DNA from: Bryobacter aggregatus MPL3
GTDB taxonomy: Bacteria > Acidobacteriota > Terriglobia > Bryobacterales > Bryobacteraceae
Length of the DNA stretch: 64,000 nt
Assembly: GCF_000702445.1 (NCBI RefSeq)
Contig: NZ_JNIF01000003.1
Coordinates: 682,001-746,000 of the forward strand
Direction: 5' to 3'
A program made the position numbers and the translations under genes. Shown piece by piece: positions 53,262 through 60,903 of this stretch. Positions within the stretch are counted from its first letter, which is position 1; each line of letters starts with the position of its first letter. Under the pieces are notes generated by a model. That model was not told the DNA's origin. It ran no database searches and was given only the letters and a program-made list of their open reading frames with translations.

Positions 53262-54418
53262 AGCGGGACGCGAACTCGCAACGTCGCTCCGTGGCCCGGC
53301 CGGCTACTCACCACCACATCCCCACCCAAACTCCTCACCCGGCGCTTGATACTGCCGGGCCCCACACGCAAAGATTCCATCTCTCCTAAATCGTAACTCC
53401 CACTGAAAGGAAAGCCGGTGCCATCGTCTTCGATCTCGATATGCAGCATCTCCCCCTGCTTGGTCAGCGAGATCGCCACCCGCGAGGCCTTGGAGTGCTT
53501 GTGCACGTTATTCAAAGATTCCCGCACAATCTGCAGCACCTCCAGAAAGCTCTCTGGCTCTCCGGTCACTTCCTGGCTCGAATAGCTGGCCGAAATCCCT
53601 GTGTCTTTTCTGAAATTCTCTACCAAACGGCGAATCGCGGTAGACAGGCTCTCGCCCTCCACTTCAATCGGCCGCATGCTGCGGACAAAGGCGCGCAGTT
53701 CGGCCACCTGCGTGCGGCAAATCGTCTGCAGATCCTGCAATTCTTTCAGTCCGTTGGCAAGGTCGCGGCTCAACATCTGTTGCACCACGTTCAGACGCAT
53801 CTGGAAGCTGATGAAACTCTGGAGCGGACCGTCATGGAAGTCATCGGCGATGCGTTGCCGCTCGATCTCGCGGATCTTTTCGGCCTCACCACGCAAGAGG
53901 CCAATCTGGAACAGGGCATCGTCAAGGCGGTCGCCCAGCACACGCTTCTCGAGCGCCAAGGTGCAGGCCAGGATTCCGGCCAGCATCACCAGCGGTTGCA
54001 GCACGTCCCCATGCGGCGGACGAATCAGCAGAAAGCAACCCTGGCATAGGACGAGCACCGCAAACACCTCGCGCCAGGTATGAACAATCGCCGCCTCGAG
54101 CAGCAGATAGACGTAGAAAAGAGAGTGGAACCACAGGGACTGGTCGGCCGAGTAGTGCGCAAAGATCAGGAAGATGATGACGTCAATCCCCAGACTCAGC
54201 ATCGGAGGCCAGTATTGCTCCACGTCCCTCCAGAGCAAGGCCAGCAGGCTATAGATCGTGAAAGCAGAAGCGATGGCGAGCACGAGCCAAGGCAAGGTGC
54301 GTGTCGCAGCGCTGCCCACCGCCAGAAAGGCGAGAGCCAGAATGGTCCGGATGACAGCCAGGCTCTGCCACCACAACGGCGACAGATACTTTGGTTCCGA
54401 TGCACCCCTGACGTTCAT
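53258..54418 (-). CDS. NarX/DesK-type sensor histidine kinase
   Basis: 386 residues. About five membrane helices in residues 15-155 with little periplasmic sequence, so it may sense within the membrane. HisKA_3 dimerisation motif ERQRIADDFHDGPLQSFISF with phospho-acceptor His195. ATPase region: QIVRESLNNVHKHSKASR (N-box), IEIEDDGTGFPF (G1), then GPGSIKRRVRSLGGDVVVSSRPGHGATL (G2). No LuxR-type response regulator lies next to it, so the partner is elsewhere. It is within the uppS-containing minus-strand run. Confidence 0.9.
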   Translation of the reverse strand: MNVRGASEPKYLSPLWWQSLAVIRTILALAFLAVGSAATRTLPWLVLAIASAFTIYSLLALLWRDVEQYWPPMLSLGIDVIIFLIFAHYSADQSLWFHSLFYVYLLLEAAIVHTWREVFAVLVLCQGCFLLIRPPHGDVLQPLVMLAGILACTLALEKRVLGDRLDDALFQIGLLRGEAEKIREIERQRIADDFHDGPLQSFISFQMRLNVVQQMLSRDLANGLKELQDLQTICRTQVAELRAFVRSMRPIEVEGESLSTAIRRLVENFRKDTGISASYSSQEVTGEPESFLEVLQIVRESLNNVHKHSKASRVAISLTKQGEMLHIEIEDDGTGFPFSGSYDLGEMESLRVGPGSIKRRVRSLGGDVVVSSRPGHGATLRVRVPL

Positions 54419-54429
54419 GATGTCCTTTT

Positions 54430-54951
54430 CTATCGGCGGTAGAGAAAGAGCGTGTGACTTCGCCCCTCATTATCTTCGATGGTCTCAGTCTTTTCAGGCT
54501 TCCATTCGGTGAACTCAAAGTCGTGGCAGACCACACGAGCCCCCTTCTTCAGCTTCTTTTCGAGTACCGGAGAGAGACGAATGTTTGTCACAGGAAGGAG
54601 GTAGACCGTAATCAGGTCGGCGTCGGAATAGTCCTGCTCAAAGAGATCGCCTTCCATGATCTGCGCAGCCGGGTGGAGCTTCAGCTTCGCAATCGACGCC
54701 CGGCTTTGTTGCACCAGCCCATGATCCAACTCCACCCCCACGGCCTTTGCGCCGAATTTCGCCGCGCCCAGCATCACGATGCGGCCATCGCCGGAACCGA
54801 GATCATAAAGCTTCTCGCCCCGCCGCAATCCCCCCAGCTTGAGCATCTGCTCCACCACCACCTGAGGAGTCGGATAATAAGGCGCGGCTCGTTCCGGTGC
54901 TTTATCGTGATCCTGAAAGGAAAGAAGAAAAAGACAGAAGAGCATCCACAT
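54430..54951 (-). CDS. SAM-dependent methyltransferase with N-terminal signal sequence
   Basis: 173 residues. Motif I is KLYDLGSGDGRIVMLGA (about 47-63), then GVELDHGLVQQSR (acidic end of strand 2) and DADLITVYLLP. The N-terminal part PYYPTPQVVVEQMLKLGGLRRGEKLYDLG is the common start of a class I methyltransferase family related to DOT1-like folds. The first 13 residues (MWMLFCLFLLSFQ) are a hydrophobic leader, odd for a cytosolic SAM enzyme. The target is unknown. Confidence 0.78.
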   Translation of the reverse strand: MWMLFCLFLLSFQDHDKAPERAAPYYPTPQVVVEQMLKLGGLRRGEKLYDLGSGDGRIVMLGAAKFGAKAVGVELDHGLVQQSRASIAKLKLHPAAQIMEGDLFEQDYSDADLITVYLLPVTNIRLSPVLEKKLKKGARVVCHDFEFTEWKPEKTETIEDNEGRSHTLFLYRR

Positions 54952-54960
54952 GGTGATTGT

Positions 54961-55692
54961 CTATTTGATCGGTGAGTAGGCGAGTGGGTTCAGCATGGAA
55001 TTCGAAATGTTGGAAACAATCTCGGCATCGCTCAAGCCGGGGGTGGACTTCAGCCTGTCCCACTCCGGATGCGTCACGAACTTCTTCCAATTCGCTTCAC
55101 GGGCCGCCAGACTGTCGTACCACAGCATATAGGTGAGATTCGGCTGATTGGCGCCGAAGATCGTTTCTCCAAAGAAGACCGGATTCAGTCCGGTCTTGCG
55201 GAAGATCGCAATCTCGCCGTTGTTGAACATCCCCGCCTTCTTGCCGAGCGTGCGGAAGTTATTCGATTCGTAAGTGCGCAACTCAAACACGCGCGGCGCG
55301 CGCCCGGCCTCCACAGCCGGCATCTCGAGCGCCGGCAGCCCGTCAAAGCTGCGCAACAGACTGGTTTCCATGCGCACATAATCGAGAGCGGCGGCAATCT
55401 CCCAACTCGCTTCCAACTGCGCCAGATTCTTGAACTCCGTCACCTGCAGGACATAGGGACTGGCAGCGCCAATCAGATTCCCGAAGAACCCCACTTGCTT
55501 GATGCCTTGCTTCTGGAGTGCGGGCAGATAACGGTTGGCCAAGTCATCGTTCAGACGCTTGGGCATCCCATCGCTGGTATTGCGCAATTTGTAGTAGCGC
55601 AACTCAATCAGACTATTTGTTTTCTTCTGCGTGGTTTCAAATGCAGATGCGGTTGCCGTAGCGCCAGCGGCCAGAAAGAGACGTCGGTTCAT
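54961..55692 (-). CDS. NIPSNAP-family exported protein
   Basis: 243 residues. Starts with MNRRLFLAAGATATASA, a Tat-like leader. Two NIPSNAP-type alpha/beta barrels follow: LIELRYYKLRNTSDGMPKRL with ASPYVLQVTEFKNLAQLEASW, then RVFELRTYESNNFRTLGKKAGMF with LTYMLWYDSLAAREANWKKFV. Such proteins are dimeric alpha-beta barrels of unknown substrate and are common in acidobacteria with this export signal. TACGAT ends 8 nt before the ATG, so a separate promoter inside the uppS-NIPSNAP gap is possible. Confidence 0.82.
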   Translation of the reverse strand: MNRRLFLAAGATATASAFETTQKKTNSLIELRYYKLRNTSDGMPKRLNDDLANRYLPALQKQGIKQVGFFGNLIGAASPYVLQVTEFKNLAQLEASWEIAAALDYVRMETSLLRSFDGLPALEMPAVEAGRAPRVFELRTYESNNFRTLGKKAGMFNNGEIAIFRKTGLNPVFFGETIFGANQPNLTYMLWYDSLAAREANWKKFVTHPEWDRLKSTPGLSDAEIVSNISNSMLNPLAYSPIK

Positions 55693-55712
55693 TCATGCCA
55701 ATCGTACAACGG

Positions 55713-56366
55713 CTAGGCGGCACTGGGATCCAACACTTCGCCAAAGCGGCGTTCGCGGCGACGAAACTCAGCCACCGCCCCCTCCAGATCACTCTCGGTG
55801 AAATCGGGCCAGGAGACCGGCGTAAAGTGAAACTCCGCGTAGGCACATTCCCACAGAAGAAAGTCGCTCAAGCGCTTCTCGCCGCCCGTGCGAATCAGAA
55901 GATCTACATCCGGCCCCAGCTTCTGGCTGAGTTCTTCGCGGCAGATACCGGGACGCATCGAAGCCAGCAGCATGTCGCGCGAGGAATAGTCGATGGCAAT
56001 ACGAACCCGGACGCGCCGTCCCGTCGCCGTCTGCCGCTCCGCGGCTTCCATCGCAGGCACCAGAGTCGCCGGCAAGCGGTCGCGGCGGCCAATGAACTCG
56101 AGACGAACTCCGTTCGCACAACACTCGGGCACTTCGCGCTCGATGAAATGCGCGAGCAGCCGCATCAAGCCGGAGATCTCCTCCTGGGGCCGCTTCCAGT
56201 TGTCGCTCGAAAAGGCATAGAGCGTGAGCGTATCGATACCGGCCAACGGGGCATGGCGAATCACCCGCCGGACACTCTCCGCCCCCTGCTTGTGGCCCGC
56301 CAGGCGCGGCCAGCCAAAGCGCTTGGCCCAGCGTCCATTGCCGTCCATAATGATGGCGACGTGCAA
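55713..56366 (-). CDS. uppS: Isoprenyl (undecaprenyl) diphosphate synthase
   Basis: Makes the C55 lipid carrier for peptidoglycan from IPP and FPP, cis-prenyltransferase fold. 217 residues, shorter than the E. coli enzyme (253). Catalytic Asp in IIMDGNGRWAKRFGWPRLAGHKQG, then TLYAFSSDNWKRP, and C-terminal LLIRTGGEKRLSDFLLWECAYAEFHF, all expected. The usual region between these is trimmed. Directly follows the HTH regulator gene (4 nt gap). The missing residues lie at the C-terminus and loops, so the product chain length may differ. Confidence 0.93.
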   Translation of the reverse strand: MHVAIIMDGNGRWAKRFGWPRLAGHKQGAESVRRVIRHAPLAGIDTLTLYAFSSDNWKRPQEEISGLMRLLAHFIEREVPECCANGVRLEFIGRRDRLPATLVPAMEAAERQTATGRRVRVRIAIDYSSRDMLLASMRPGICREELSQKLGPDVDLLIRTGGEKRLSDFLLWECAYAEFHFTPVSWPDFTESDLEGAVAEFRRRERRFGEVLDPSAA

Positions 56367-56370
56367 AACT

Positions 56371-56682
56371 CTACTTCTCCTTCGGCTTCATCGCCCGGAT
56401 CAGCGCTTCCATGTGATTGACGTACTTCTCGAAGGCCTTGCGGCCCACCGCAGTCAGTTCATAGGCCGTCTGCGGACGGCGCCCCTCAAAATACTTGCGC
56501 ACCGAGACATAGCCGGCATCTTCCAGCTTCCGCGCGTGAATGCTCAGATTTCCGTCGGTCAGTTCCAGAATCTCCTTCAGTTCCCCGAAGGTTAAACTCT
56601 TGCTCGCCGCGAGCGCGCTGACGATGCCCAGACGCACCCGCTCGTGGATCAACTGATCGAGATTCATCGCGGGCTCGATCAT
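56371..56682 (-). CDS. Winged-helix transcriptional regulator, PadR/MarR-like small type
   Basis: About 103 residues from an ATG at 56682 (an ATG at 56667 is also possible). LIHERVRLGIVSALAASKSLTFGELKEILELTDGNLSIHARKLEDAGYVSVRK is a winged helix of the HTH_27 type, followed by a wing RRPQTAYELTAVGRKAFEKYVNHMEALI. It is placed 16 nt after a small membrane protein and directly before uppS. Such a regulator/membrane protein pair is common in acidobacteria; the ligand is unknown. Confidence 0.86.
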   Translation of the reverse strand: MIEPAMNLDQLIHERVRLGIVSALAASKSLTFGELKEILELTDGNLSIHARKLEDAGYVSVRKYFEGRRPQTAYELTAVGRKAFEKYVNHMEALIRAMKPKEK

Positions 56683-56698
56683 CCGCACTGCATTCCCT

Positions 56699-57283
56699 CT
56701 AACCGCCATGCTTCCTCGCAATCCACAACCCAAACCCAAGATGGAACCCACCAAATCCGAGCCCCAGAATCAGATTCCTGAACTCATAGGGCAGAAAGAG
56801 CGCAATCGCACCGAGCGCCATGAAACAGAGCCCCATGATCGGCACGGCTTTGACACTGAAGGTGCCGCCAGTGCTCACACCCGCGCCGTAGAGCAAGAGC
56901 CACATCCCCGGCACCTCTCCGTAATGATTCACACGCGCAGCAGCCGCAGTGAGAGCAGCTCCCGCCAGCAGTGGCGGGGCAAAACCCAGTGCAAAGCGCC
57001 GGGCCGGTTGCGACAGCAGCGACATCCCCGATTGCCCTGCTTTGAAGATCATCGCGAGAAAGCCCAGCAGGATGGCGGCCATTCCTTCGGCAGTCCACAC
57101 CGCAAGCCAGCCTTCGTCGGTTTGGGTTCTGCCACTCAGCCAGGCGGCCACCAAAGCAGAGAGACCAACCACAGCCATCCCGTAGCCCGGAAGCGCAGTG
57201 AAAGCGGTCGCGTTCTCCATCGTCGAACGGATGAATTTGATGTTGTCGAGCGCGTGCTCGTGCATATCGGCGCGTAGGCCCAT
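56699..57283 (-). CDS. Small polytopic membrane protein
   Basis: 194 residues with about five membrane helices. N-terminus: MHEHALDNIKFIRSTMENATAFTALPGYGMA, a soluble helix and a Pro-Gly-rich motif that recurs in acidobacterial proteins found next to a winged-helix regulator. Glycine-rich helices (LLYGAGVSTGGTFSVKAVPIMGLCFMALGAIAL). TATTAT ends 6 nt before the ATG and no ribosome site is present, so this is probably the first, leaderless, gene of the uppS run. Function unknown. Confidence 0.7.
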   Translation of the reverse strand: MGLRADMHEHALDNIKFIRSTMENATAFTALPGYGMAVVGLSALVAAWLSGRTQTDEGWLAVWTAEGMAAILLGFLAMIFKAGQSGMSLLSQPARRFALGFAPPLLAGAALTAAAARVNHYGEVPGMWLLLYGAGVSTGGTFSVKAVPIMGLCFMALGAIALFLPYEFRNLILGLGFGGFHLGFGLWIARKHGG

Positions 57284-57289
57284 AGGCAG

Positions 57290-57295
57290 ATAATA
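57290..57295 (-). promoter_or_regulatory. -10 hexamer of the membrane protein/uppS operon, likely leaderless
   Basis: On the minus strand TATTAT ends 6 nt before the ATG at 57283, which would put the transcription start on the A of the ATG. Confidence 0.4.
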
Positions 57296-57307
57296 GAGTA
57301 CTTTACG

Positions 57308-58288
57308 CTACAAAGCAAGACTCATCTGGCTGCCTTGCTCCCAATCGGGAGGCAAGTAAGGCGTCGCTTTGCGGCTCAATCCGGTCGCGCGGCGGATCCG
57401 ATCAAACTGTTCTTCGATTTGCTGGTGGTACTCCGCTGTCGGCCGGGCATTGGCGAAGTAAGTGGCCTCATAGCGACCCGCCAGCGCGGGAAACTTCCGC
57501 CGCAGGTAATCGAAAAACACTTCCCGCGTCGGGCTCCGTAAGAACAGAACGCCGCCGCCGAACCAGTGCGCGCCTGCGTCCTTTGCCTGCTCGGCCACAG
57601 CCAGCAAGGCACTCTCCTGGTCATTGATGCCAGGCAGCACAGGCGAGGCCATCGCACCGCAGCGGACGCCCAGCATCGTCAGTTCTTTCATCGCAGCCAG
57701 TCTCAAATCAGGGCGGGGCGCTTTGGGTTCCAAGCCGCGTGCGAGTTCCGCATCGAGGGTAGTGATCGTGAAGTTCACATAAAGGACATTGCGCATCGCG
57801 ACACGCTGCAGTAGTTCGGCATCTCTGGCCGGAAGATCGCTCTTGGTGGTGATCCAGAGCTTGCGGCCATTCTCGTTGGCGAAAACTTCCAACATCTGCC
57901 GCATCACTTCGTAGCGCCGTTCAGCATGTTGATAAGGATCTGTCGCGGTGCCTATTGCAATGGCCTGCGACTTCGGAACCCGCGCCAACTCCCGGCGAAA
58001 CTCGCTCGCATTCCAGACCTTCGCAAAGATGCGCGTCTCAAAATCTTCTGGCTCCCGTAGTTCCATAAACTCATGGGTATACCGGGCATAGCAGTACTGG
58101 CAAGCCATCTCGCAACCCCGGTAAGGATTGATCGACCACTGGAAGGGCAACCGCTCCCCGCTCACGCGATTGATCCACTTGCCGGTCGCGAGGTGGCTGT
58201 AGGTGACTGTGCGTTTGGATTCCAAAAGCGGAGCCACCGCAGCCGCCTTCGCGATACCGACGAGTTGCATAGGGAGAATTAGCCCCAT
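57308..58288 (-). CDS. Radical SAM protein, spore photoproduct lyase-like (PA0069 type)
   Basis: 326 residues. The [4Fe-4S] motif CEMACQYCYARY (Cys59, Cys63, Cys66) follows SINPYRGC. Later GTATDPYQHAERRYEVMRQML and the TTKSDLPARDAELLQRVA motif are typical of a DNA-repair-photolyase-like radical SAM family. The exact reaction is unknown. ATG at 58288 and 58270 are both possible; the second removes a short hydrophobic extension (GLILP). Divergent from ispD, with about 40 bp between. Confidence 0.86.
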   Translation of the reverse strand: MGLILPMQLVGIAKAAAVAPLLESKRTVTYSHLATGKWINRVSGERLPFQWSINPYRGCEMACQYCYARYTHEFMELREPEDFETRIFAKVWNASEFRRELARVPKSQAIAIGTATDPYQHAERRYEVMRQMLEVFANENGRKLWITTKSDLPARDAELLQRVAMRNVLYVNFTITTLDAELARGLEPKAPRPDLRLAAMKELTMLGVRCGAMASPVLPGINDQESALLAVAEQAKDAGAHWFGGGVLFLRSPTREVFFDYLRRKFPALAGRYEATYFANARPTAEYHQQIEEQFDRIRRATGLSRKATPYLPPDWEQGSQMSLAL

Positions 58289-58341
58289 TTTCGCCTTTTA
58301 TTCGCCATACGTCAACTACTACAATAAGAATGGTTGAAACT

Positions 58342-59031
58342 ATGAGAGTTAGCGTCATCTTACCGGCGGCAGGGCTCGGTACGCGTATGGGAAAAAGCGC
58401 GAAGAAACAGTTTTTGCAACTCGACGGAACGCCGATCCTGATCCATACTTTGCGCCGCTTTGCGAACATCAGCAGCATCAATGAAATCATCGTTGCTTGC
58501 CGCGCAGAAGACATGGATGACGTCCGCGCCATGATTGCAGGAGTACCACTCCCCAAGCCGGTACGGCTAGTGGAAGGCGGCGATTCGCGGCATGAGAGCG
58601 TCGAACACGCCCTGGCGACCGTGGCCGATGACGTCGATCTGGTGGCGGTGCATGATGCGGTCCGTCCCTTTGCCGACGAGGCCATGATCCAGAAAGTGAT
58701 TGCCGAAGCGGCGGAATGCGGTGCGGCCATTGTTGGAATTGTGCCCGTCGACACCGTCAAGCAGGTGCACCTGAATAAGATCCAGACGACGATTTCCCGC
58801 GATCGCCTGGTGTTGGCACAAACGCCCCAGGTCTTCACGACACAGTTGCTCAAGCAGGCCTTTGCGAAAGCGAAGGAGGATGGCTTCAACGGCACCGACG
58901 AATCGAGCCTGGTGGAGCGCCTCGATCAGATCGAAGTGCGGGTTGTGCCCGGGAGCGATCGGAATATCAAGATTACGAAGCCAACCGATCTCACCCTCGC
59001 CCGGCACTTTTTAGCTGAGGAACAGCAGTGA
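58342..59031 (+). CDS. ispD: 2-C-methyl-D-erythritol 4-phosphate cytidylyltransferase
   Basis: Third step of the MEP isoprenoid pathway. About 229 residues. CTP-binding VILPAAGLGTRMGKSAKKQFLQL, then AVHDAVRPFADEAMI and PVDTVKQV are present. ATG at 58342 matches the family N-terminus; ATG at 58330 would add four residues. TACAAT at 58320-58325 looks like a -10, too close to 58330 for that start to be used from it. Overlaps ispF by 4 bp; the two act two steps apart, and ispE is not here. Confidence 0.94.
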   Translation: MRVSVILPAAGLGTRMGKSAKKQFLQLDGTPILIHTLRRFANISSINEIIVACRAEDMDDVRAMIAGVPLPKPVRLVEGGDSRHESVEHALATVADDVDLVAVHDAVRPFADEAMIQKVIAEAAECGAAIVGIVPVDTVKQVHLNKIQTTISRDRLVLAQTPQVFTTQLLKQAFAKAKEDGFNGTDESSLVERLDQIEVRVVPGSDRNIKITKPTDLTLARHFLAEEQQ

Positions 59032-59534
59032 GCTACGAGTACCGCAGCGGACTCGGTTGGGACTCCCATCGCACCGCCTCCGGGCGGGCCTTGATCCTTG
59101 GTGGAGTCACCATTCCGAGCGAGTTTGGACTCGATGGACACTCGGACGCCGACATCCTGCTGCATGCGATTACCGATGCTCTTTTGGGTGCAGCCGCCTT
59201 AGGCGATATCGGCATGCACTTCTCGGACACAGACCCGCGATGGAAAGGCGCCGAAAGCATGCAGTTTCTACTGCACGCCAAGAGTCTGCTCGCGGAAAAG
59301 GGTTTTGAGTTGGTGCATCTCGATACAACCGTGATTCTCGAGAAGCCGAAACTGAAAGACTTCCGGACCGCCATTCGCGAAAACATCGCAAAACATCTGG
59401 GGCTCAGTCTGGAGTTGGTGTCCGTGAAGTTCAAGACCGCAGAAAAAGTAGGCCCGGTAGGCGAGGGCCGGAGCGCCGAAGCGCAAGCAGTGGTCACGGT
59501 GCGGAGGAAAGTACCTGAGTATGCAGGAGTTTAA
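59028..59534 (+). CDS. ispF: 2-C-methyl-D-erythritol 2,4-cyclodiphosphate synthase
   Basis: Makes the cyclodiphosphate of the MEP pathway; trimeric zinc enzyme. 168 residues. GLGWDSHRT (Asp12, His14) and GHSDADILLHAITDALLGAAALGDIGMHFSDTD carry the metal and substrate residues; VKFKTAEKVGPVGEG is the conserved end. GTG start overlapping the ispD stop. Ends inside the start of the response regulator gene (14 nt overlap). Confidence 0.95.
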   Translation: MSYEYRSGLGWDSHRTASGRALILGGVTIPSEFGLDGHSDADILLHAITDALLGAAALGDIGMHFSDTDPRWKGAESMQFLLHAKSLLAEKGFELVHLDTTVILEKPKLKDFRTAIRENIAKHLGLSLELVSVKFKTAEKVGPVGEGRSAEAQAVVTVRRKVPEYAGV

Positions 59535-60903
59535 GGCGCGCGTCCTCGTCGTCGACGACGAAGAGAATCAACGGCGGGGTTTATCCTCGCTGATCGGAGC
59601 CTGGGGCTATGAAGTCCGTCAGGCGCAGCACGGGGAAGAGGCGCTGGAGATCCTCGAGGTCTGGCCCGCACAGTTGGTGGTCTCCGACATGATGATGCCG
59701 GTCATGGACGGCCCCGGTCTGCTCGCGCGATTGCGGGAACAGCCGAATCCGCCGCAATCAATTGTGGTGACCGCATTTGGGAGCCTCGAAACCGCGCTCA
59801 AAACCATTCACGAACTCGGGGCCTTCTGGTTCCTCGAAAAACCCCTCGATACCCAGGCCCTCAAACTACTGCTGGACCGCGCGCTCACCGCAAGGCGATT
59901 GAGCGAGGACAAGGAAGTTCTCGAGCGGCAGCTCAGCTACGACGGACGCCTGGGCGGCCTGGTTGGCCAGACTCCGGTGATGCAGGAGCTCTACCGCATC
60001 ATCCAGCAGGTAGCCCCCACTAAGGCATCCGTGCTGATCACCGGCGAAAGCGGTACCGGTAAAGAAGTAGTAGCTCGCGCCATTCATGGCTTGAGCTCCC
60101 GCACGAAAGAACAGTTTGTGGCGTTAAACTGCGCCGCGCTCCCCGAGAGCCTGATCGAAAGTGAGCTCTTTGGGCATGAGAAGGGCGCCTTTACAGGCGC
60201 GCTTGAGCGGAGGGCCGGTTGTTTCGAACTTGCGCATCGCGGCACTTTGCTGCTGGACGAAATCGGGGAGATGCCCGTGTCGACGCAGGCCAAACTCCTG
60301 CGCGTCTTAGAAGATGGGCGAGTGAGGCGGCTCGGAGGCAAGAGCGAAATGGAAGTGGATGTCCGCATTCTCGCGGCCACCAATCGCAAGCTCGAGGACG
60401 CCATCAGCAAAGGCACCTTCCGGGAGGACCTGTTTTACCGTCTGAATGTGTTCCGCATGGAATTAGCGCCGTTGCGGGAGCGCATGGACGATTTGCCGAT
60501 CCTCTGCGAGACGCTGATCCAGCAACTCAACCACAAGCATGAGGTGAGGGTTTCAGGCATCGAGGAAACAGCCATGCTGGCGTTGCGCCGCAGGCAATGG
60601 CAGGGCAACATCCGGGAGCTGCGCAATGTCATCGAGCGCGCCGTGATCCTGGCCGGGGAGGGCTTGATTCGCGTTTCCCATCTGCCCACGCCGCCCGGAA
60701 CAGAAGCCCCGCCCGTTGCATCCAATGATCCTGAGACCATCGTCATGCGCGTGGGCACCACCGTCGACGATGCCGAAAAAGCATTGATTTTCAAGACGCT
60801 GGAGCATACCAAGCAGAACAAGACTCGTGCGGCCGAGATCCTGGCGATCAGTCTCAAGACGCTTCACAACAAGCTGAAGCAGTACGGAGCCGATGACACT
60901 TAA
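59521..60903 (+). CDS. NtrC-family sigma-54-dependent response regulator
   Basis: 460 residues: receiver (1-120, phospho-acceptor Asp56 in VVSDMMMPVMDGPG), AAA+ sigma-54 interaction domain (GESGTGKEVVARAIHG for Walker A, GHEKGAFTGALER for the sigma-54 contact loop, LLDEIGEMP for Walker B), and a Fis-type helix-turn-helix (NKTRAAEILAISLKTLHNKLKQYG). It activates sigma-54 promoters when phosphorylated, presumably by the kinase encoded next, whose ATG overlaps its end by 11 bp. Confidence 0.93.
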   Translation: MQEFKARVLVVDDEENQRRGLSSLIGAWGYEVRQAQHGEEALEILEVWPAQLVVSDMMMPVMDGPGLLARLREQPNPPQSIVVTAFGSLETALKTIHELGAFWFLEKPLDTQALKLLLDRALTARRLSEDKEVLERQLSYDGRLGGLVGQTPVMQELYRIIQQVAPTKASVLITGESGTGKEVVARAIHGLSSRTKEQFVALNCAALPESLIESELFGHEKGAFTGALERRAGCFELAHRGTLLLDEIGEMPVSTQAKLLRVLEDGRVRRLGGKSEMEVDVRILAATNRKLEDAISKGTFREDLFYRLNVFRMELAPLRERMDDLPILCETLIQQLNHKHEVRVSGIEETAMLALRRRQWQGNIRELRNVIERAVILAGEGLIRVSHLPTPPGTEAPPVASNDPETIVMRVGTTVDDAEKALIFKTLEHTKQNKTRAAEILAISLKTLHNKLKQYGADDT

